This document shows, one piece after another, positions 61,926-64,000 of a stretch of DNA of 64,000 nucleotides (positions within the stretch are counted from its first letter, which is position 1; every line of letters starts with the position of its first letter). The notes under the pieces are model-generated. The model was given only the letters and a program-made list of their open reading frames with translations, did not search any database and was not told the DNA's origin. Location of the stretch: NCBI GenBank assembly GCA_000310025.1, contig FN649741.1, forward strand, positions 1,370,576 through 1,434,575. Reading direction: 5' to 3'. The position numbers and the translations under genes were made by a program. Origin of the DNA: Ectocarpus siliculosus. Its lineage: Eukaryota > Sar > Phaeophyceae > Ectocarpales > Ectocarpaceae.

Positions 61926-62140
61926 TTGCCTTGTTTTCCAACGTCGTTGCCAAGCGACGAAAACCCAACCCCGATGGCAAAACACCGGGGGGGGCGGCTT
62001 GTTTTACAACGTCGTTGCCAAGCGACGAAAACCCAACCCCGATGGCAAAACACCGGGGGGGGGCGGCTTGTTTTACAACGTCGTTGCCAAGCGACGAAAA
62101 CCCAACCCCGATGGCAAAACACCGGGGGGGGCGGCCGGGG
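61926..62140. repeat. 69 bp tandem array, three units
   Basis: Units start at TTGTTTTCC/TTGTTTTAC at 61931, 61999 and 62068 and contain CGTCGTTGCCAAGCGACGAA and AACCCAACCCCGATGGCAAA, each ending in a run of about eight G. GTTGCCAAGCGAC has partial dyad symmetry. Confidence 0.8.
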
Positions 62141-62240
62141 CGGGGTAATAGTTTTTTTCGGTTGAAAAAACAGCACCAGTTGTAGGCTCGTACGTTTAGA
62201 TGGGGGGTGGTGGTGTTCATCATCTTCAGCTGGGGTGTGG

Positions 62241-62353
62241 GTGTGTACTCATGTTCGTGCATCCGGTAGTCGTTAGACCATTGACGTCGCATCCCTACAA
62301 AGAAAGCCGGAACGGAGCACGCCGGGTTTTCACCGGGACCCGGCTTTCACATC
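62241..62353 (-). mobile_element. SINE-like repeat, partial copy
   Basis: Carries only the ~110 bp 3' part of the family (complement), from GTACTCATGTTCGTGCATCC to the CACATC block. It abuts the next G tract at 62354. Confidence 0.6.
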
Positions 62354-62369
62354 GGGGGGGGGGGGGGGG

Positions 62370-62647
62370 TGTACTCATAGTCGGGCATGCCGTAGTCGTT
62401 AGACCATTGACCTCGCATCCCTACAAAGCAGGGACGGAGCACGCCGGGTTCTCACCGGACCAGGCTCTCACATCACCAAGCGCGAAGCGCCGTGAGGTAT
62501 TCGGCGAGTCGCATGAAGGGTGGGTGAGCTGCATCCTGCTAAGGGTGTTCGGCATCTTGTGCTTACTTCCTTGCGTACGGATGACAGCTGCGTATGACTT
62601 AATTTATTTTGTGGTGCTATCACTTCCAGAGACAGTTGTAAGCACTG
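62370..62647 (-). mobile_element. SINE-like repeat, copy in second duplicon
   Basis: Near-identical to 61464-61737, with its 3' tail against a G tract of about 16. Confidence 0.65.
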
Positions 62648-62829
62648 TGTAGCTGCCTCGAGGATGTTTGACCATTTTAACACAACGTGATGCGATCATC
62701 CCCCTTGCGCGAGGTGAGGTTTCTCCACCCCGCACAACATGATCTACTCGACCACCACTATGGATACCGCCAAAAACAAAACAGAGGTAAAAAAAAACGG
62801 CAACCTGGTTGCCGAGTTCACGAAGTGAA

Positions 62830-63030
62830 CTGGCTTGTTTTCCAACGTCGTTGCCAAGCGACGAAAACCCAATTCCGATGGCAAAACACCGAGGGGGTGG
62901 CTTGTTTTACAACGTCGTTGCCAAGGGAGGAAAACCCAACCCCGAGGGCAAAACGCCGGGGGGGGGGGCTTGTTTTACAACGTGGTTGCCAAGGGACGGA
63001 AACCCAACCCCGAGGGCAAACCGGGGGGGG
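62830..63030. repeat. 69 bp tandem array in second duplicon, three units
   Basis: Units at 62835, 62902 and 62970 are more diverged than the first array (GGGAGGAAAA in place of GCGACGAAAA). It ends in a run of G that joins directly to the LINE fragment. Confidence 0.75.
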
Positions 63031-63687
63031 GGGGGGGACCGATCACCGATGGCCAATCGTTCCTTCCTACTTTGCCAAAGGGGGCTCAAAAATGTCTCCC
63101 CTAGTCTGTCTATCCTAACGATATCCCTTCCCGCCTATTCAAACCACTTCCTACTCCCCAGTACAGCTACCGTCCTCTCCTCTCTATTCCATGCCTCAAA
63201 CATCTCCCTGTACGTCCCTTGTATTTTTCCCAGCTCAGTCATGTACACTTCCCTCTCCTCTCGTACCACGGACATTCCGCGACTACATGAACACGGTCTT
63301 CGCATTCGAAGCCGCAATCACATTTGAACTTGTCGTCTTCGTCGTCTACCGTCCTATGTCTTCGTCGACGTTCTCGAAGGCCTATGTCCCCGGTCCTGAA
63401 TTTGACCTTAAGCTTTGTCCCTGCATCCATTGGTCCATGTAGGTAATCCTTGAACCCTATTCCTTCTTTCAACATTCCGTACACTTCTAGACGCTCCTTA
63501 TCCTTGGTTTCTTTCTTTAGATTCTGTTCTTCTCTCTCGGCGCAAGCAGCAGATATCTTCTCCTTAAACCCCATGTAGACCCTCCGTTTCCAGCGACACA
63601 TCTTCGTCGATGTCTAACCCCTTCCATACGTCCTCTACAACCTTGACCCATTCTGTGGGTTGTCTACCCCTCTTTTTGTTGGCCCCC
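63031..63687 (-). mobile_element. LINE fragment, second copy, frameshifted
   Basis: Homologous to 57660-58310, but its 3' tail beyond GGACCGATCACC is missing (fused to a G tract) and it stops at 63687 against a palindrome. A one-base deletion near 63260 breaks the frame before the Cys/His motif, and one extra base near 63572 breaks it again. It is a dead copy. Confidence 0.8.
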
Positions 63688-63757
63688 TTTAATCGCGGAA
63701 CTAGACCATCCGGCCAGTCAGCGCTGACTAGCCGGATGGTCTAGTTCCGCGATTAAA
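63688..63757. repeat. 70 bp palindrome
   Basis: Two 35 bp arms with no spacer, centred at 63722/63723. The outer arm is TTTAATCGCGGAACTAGACC, then ATCCGGC; there is one mismatched pair near the centre. It can fold as a near-perfect hairpin or cruciform. Confidence 0.95.
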
Positions 63758-63946
63758 GGATTCCCGCACGAAGTTCGAATACCGGCCGGATCACTTTTCT
63801 TTGCGTAGAATTACCATTGACAGAGCCGCAGCGTCTGGCGAGGGGTCCGTCCCCGGAGATCTCTACGCTCAATCACAGTGATTAAGCTTCTAACAGCCTC
63901 AAGCCCATGTGATCCGGCCGGGTGCTAACGAGCTCAGCGCATATCT

Positions 63947-64000
63947 TTTAATCGCGGAACTAGACCATTCGGCTAGTCAGCGCTGACTAGCCGAATGGTC
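63947..64000. repeat. Second copy of the palindrome, cut by window end
   Basis: Centre at 63981/63982, 259 bp from the first. The visible part is perfectly symmetric. It differs from the first copy by C to T in the left arm and G to A at the paired position in the right arm. Its right arm should end near 64016. Confidence 0.9.

Larger units (their letters stand above)
61455..63030. repeat. ~905 bp segmental tandem duplication
   Basis: 61455-62145 and about 62360-63030 carry the same succession: G tract, SINE-like copy, a block with CTCGAGGATG and GACCATTTTAACACAACGTG, then a 69 bp tandem array. Equivalent positions are 904-907 bp apart. The spacer (62146-62359) holds a partial third SINE-like copy. 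Confidence 0.8.

Noticed and set aside
63758-63946. True tRNA gene between the palindromes
   Set aside because: A- and B-box-like words occur but the acceptor ends do not pair and the D/anticodon region has extra bases; at most a tRNA-derived relic.
1-64000. CRISPR array, operon or prophage
   Set aside because: The spliced gene structure and eukaryotic transposons exclude a prokaryotic context; no regular repeat-spacer pattern is seen.

Overview
The window looks like nuclear DNA of an intron-rich eukaryote, most likely a brown alga (Ectocarpus-like stramenopile). I infer this from many short, mostly phase-0 exons split by introns of roughly 0.3-6 kb with GT-AG borders, a balanced GC content, a mitochondrial NAD-glutamate dehydrogenase of the large ~1,200-residue class, and dense small transposons. 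No bacterial-style operon, rRNA, convincing tRNA or CRISPR array is present. Most long open frames are antisense or intronic noise; I rebuilt the real genes by matching splice sites, phases and family motifs.

Layout: (1) 1-5,906 minus: ten exons of a coiled-coil protein that runs off the left edge. (2) 6,599-9,349 plus: a two-exon gene with a Tudor-like module, whose intron is mostly one PIF/Harbinger-like element. (3) 12,511-34,019 minus: a 24-exon mitochondrial NAD-dependent glutamate dehydrogenase; its introns hold a large fold-back repeat, a piggyBac-like MITE, microsatellites, a LINE 3' fragment and an assembly artefact. (4) 36,800-45,012 minus and 48,788-59,235 minus: two tandem paralogous 12-helix major facilitator transporters that share three intron positions. 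One has a 4.2 kb intron filled by a TTTTCGG-type satellite carrying two more Harbinger-like copies; the other has a 6 kb first intron carrying a 5'-truncated LINE. (5) 59,236-64,000: repeat-rich DNA with a ~905 bp duplication, 69 bp tandem arrays, SINE-like copies, a second LINE fragment and two 70 bp palindromes.

The most interesting signal is a retroelement family. LINE C-terminal fragments and a separate ~280 bp SINE-like repeat share the same ~45 bp 3' end, and every copy that keeps this end, apart from an older fragment at 12.3-12.5 kb, abuts a C (or G) homopolymer. In four insertions the flanking direct repeat itself contains the homopolymer, which suggests a partnered LINE/SINE system that integrates at poly-C/poly-G tracts. 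Also notable are Harbinger-like insertions at the TTA inside satellite units, and paired palindromes with a compensatory base change.

The glutamate dehydrogenase and the two transporters are metabolic genes (mitochondrial glutamate deamination; membrane transport of a sugar-like solute), but nothing shows that they work together. Exon borders were derived by eye and were not checked against transcripts.
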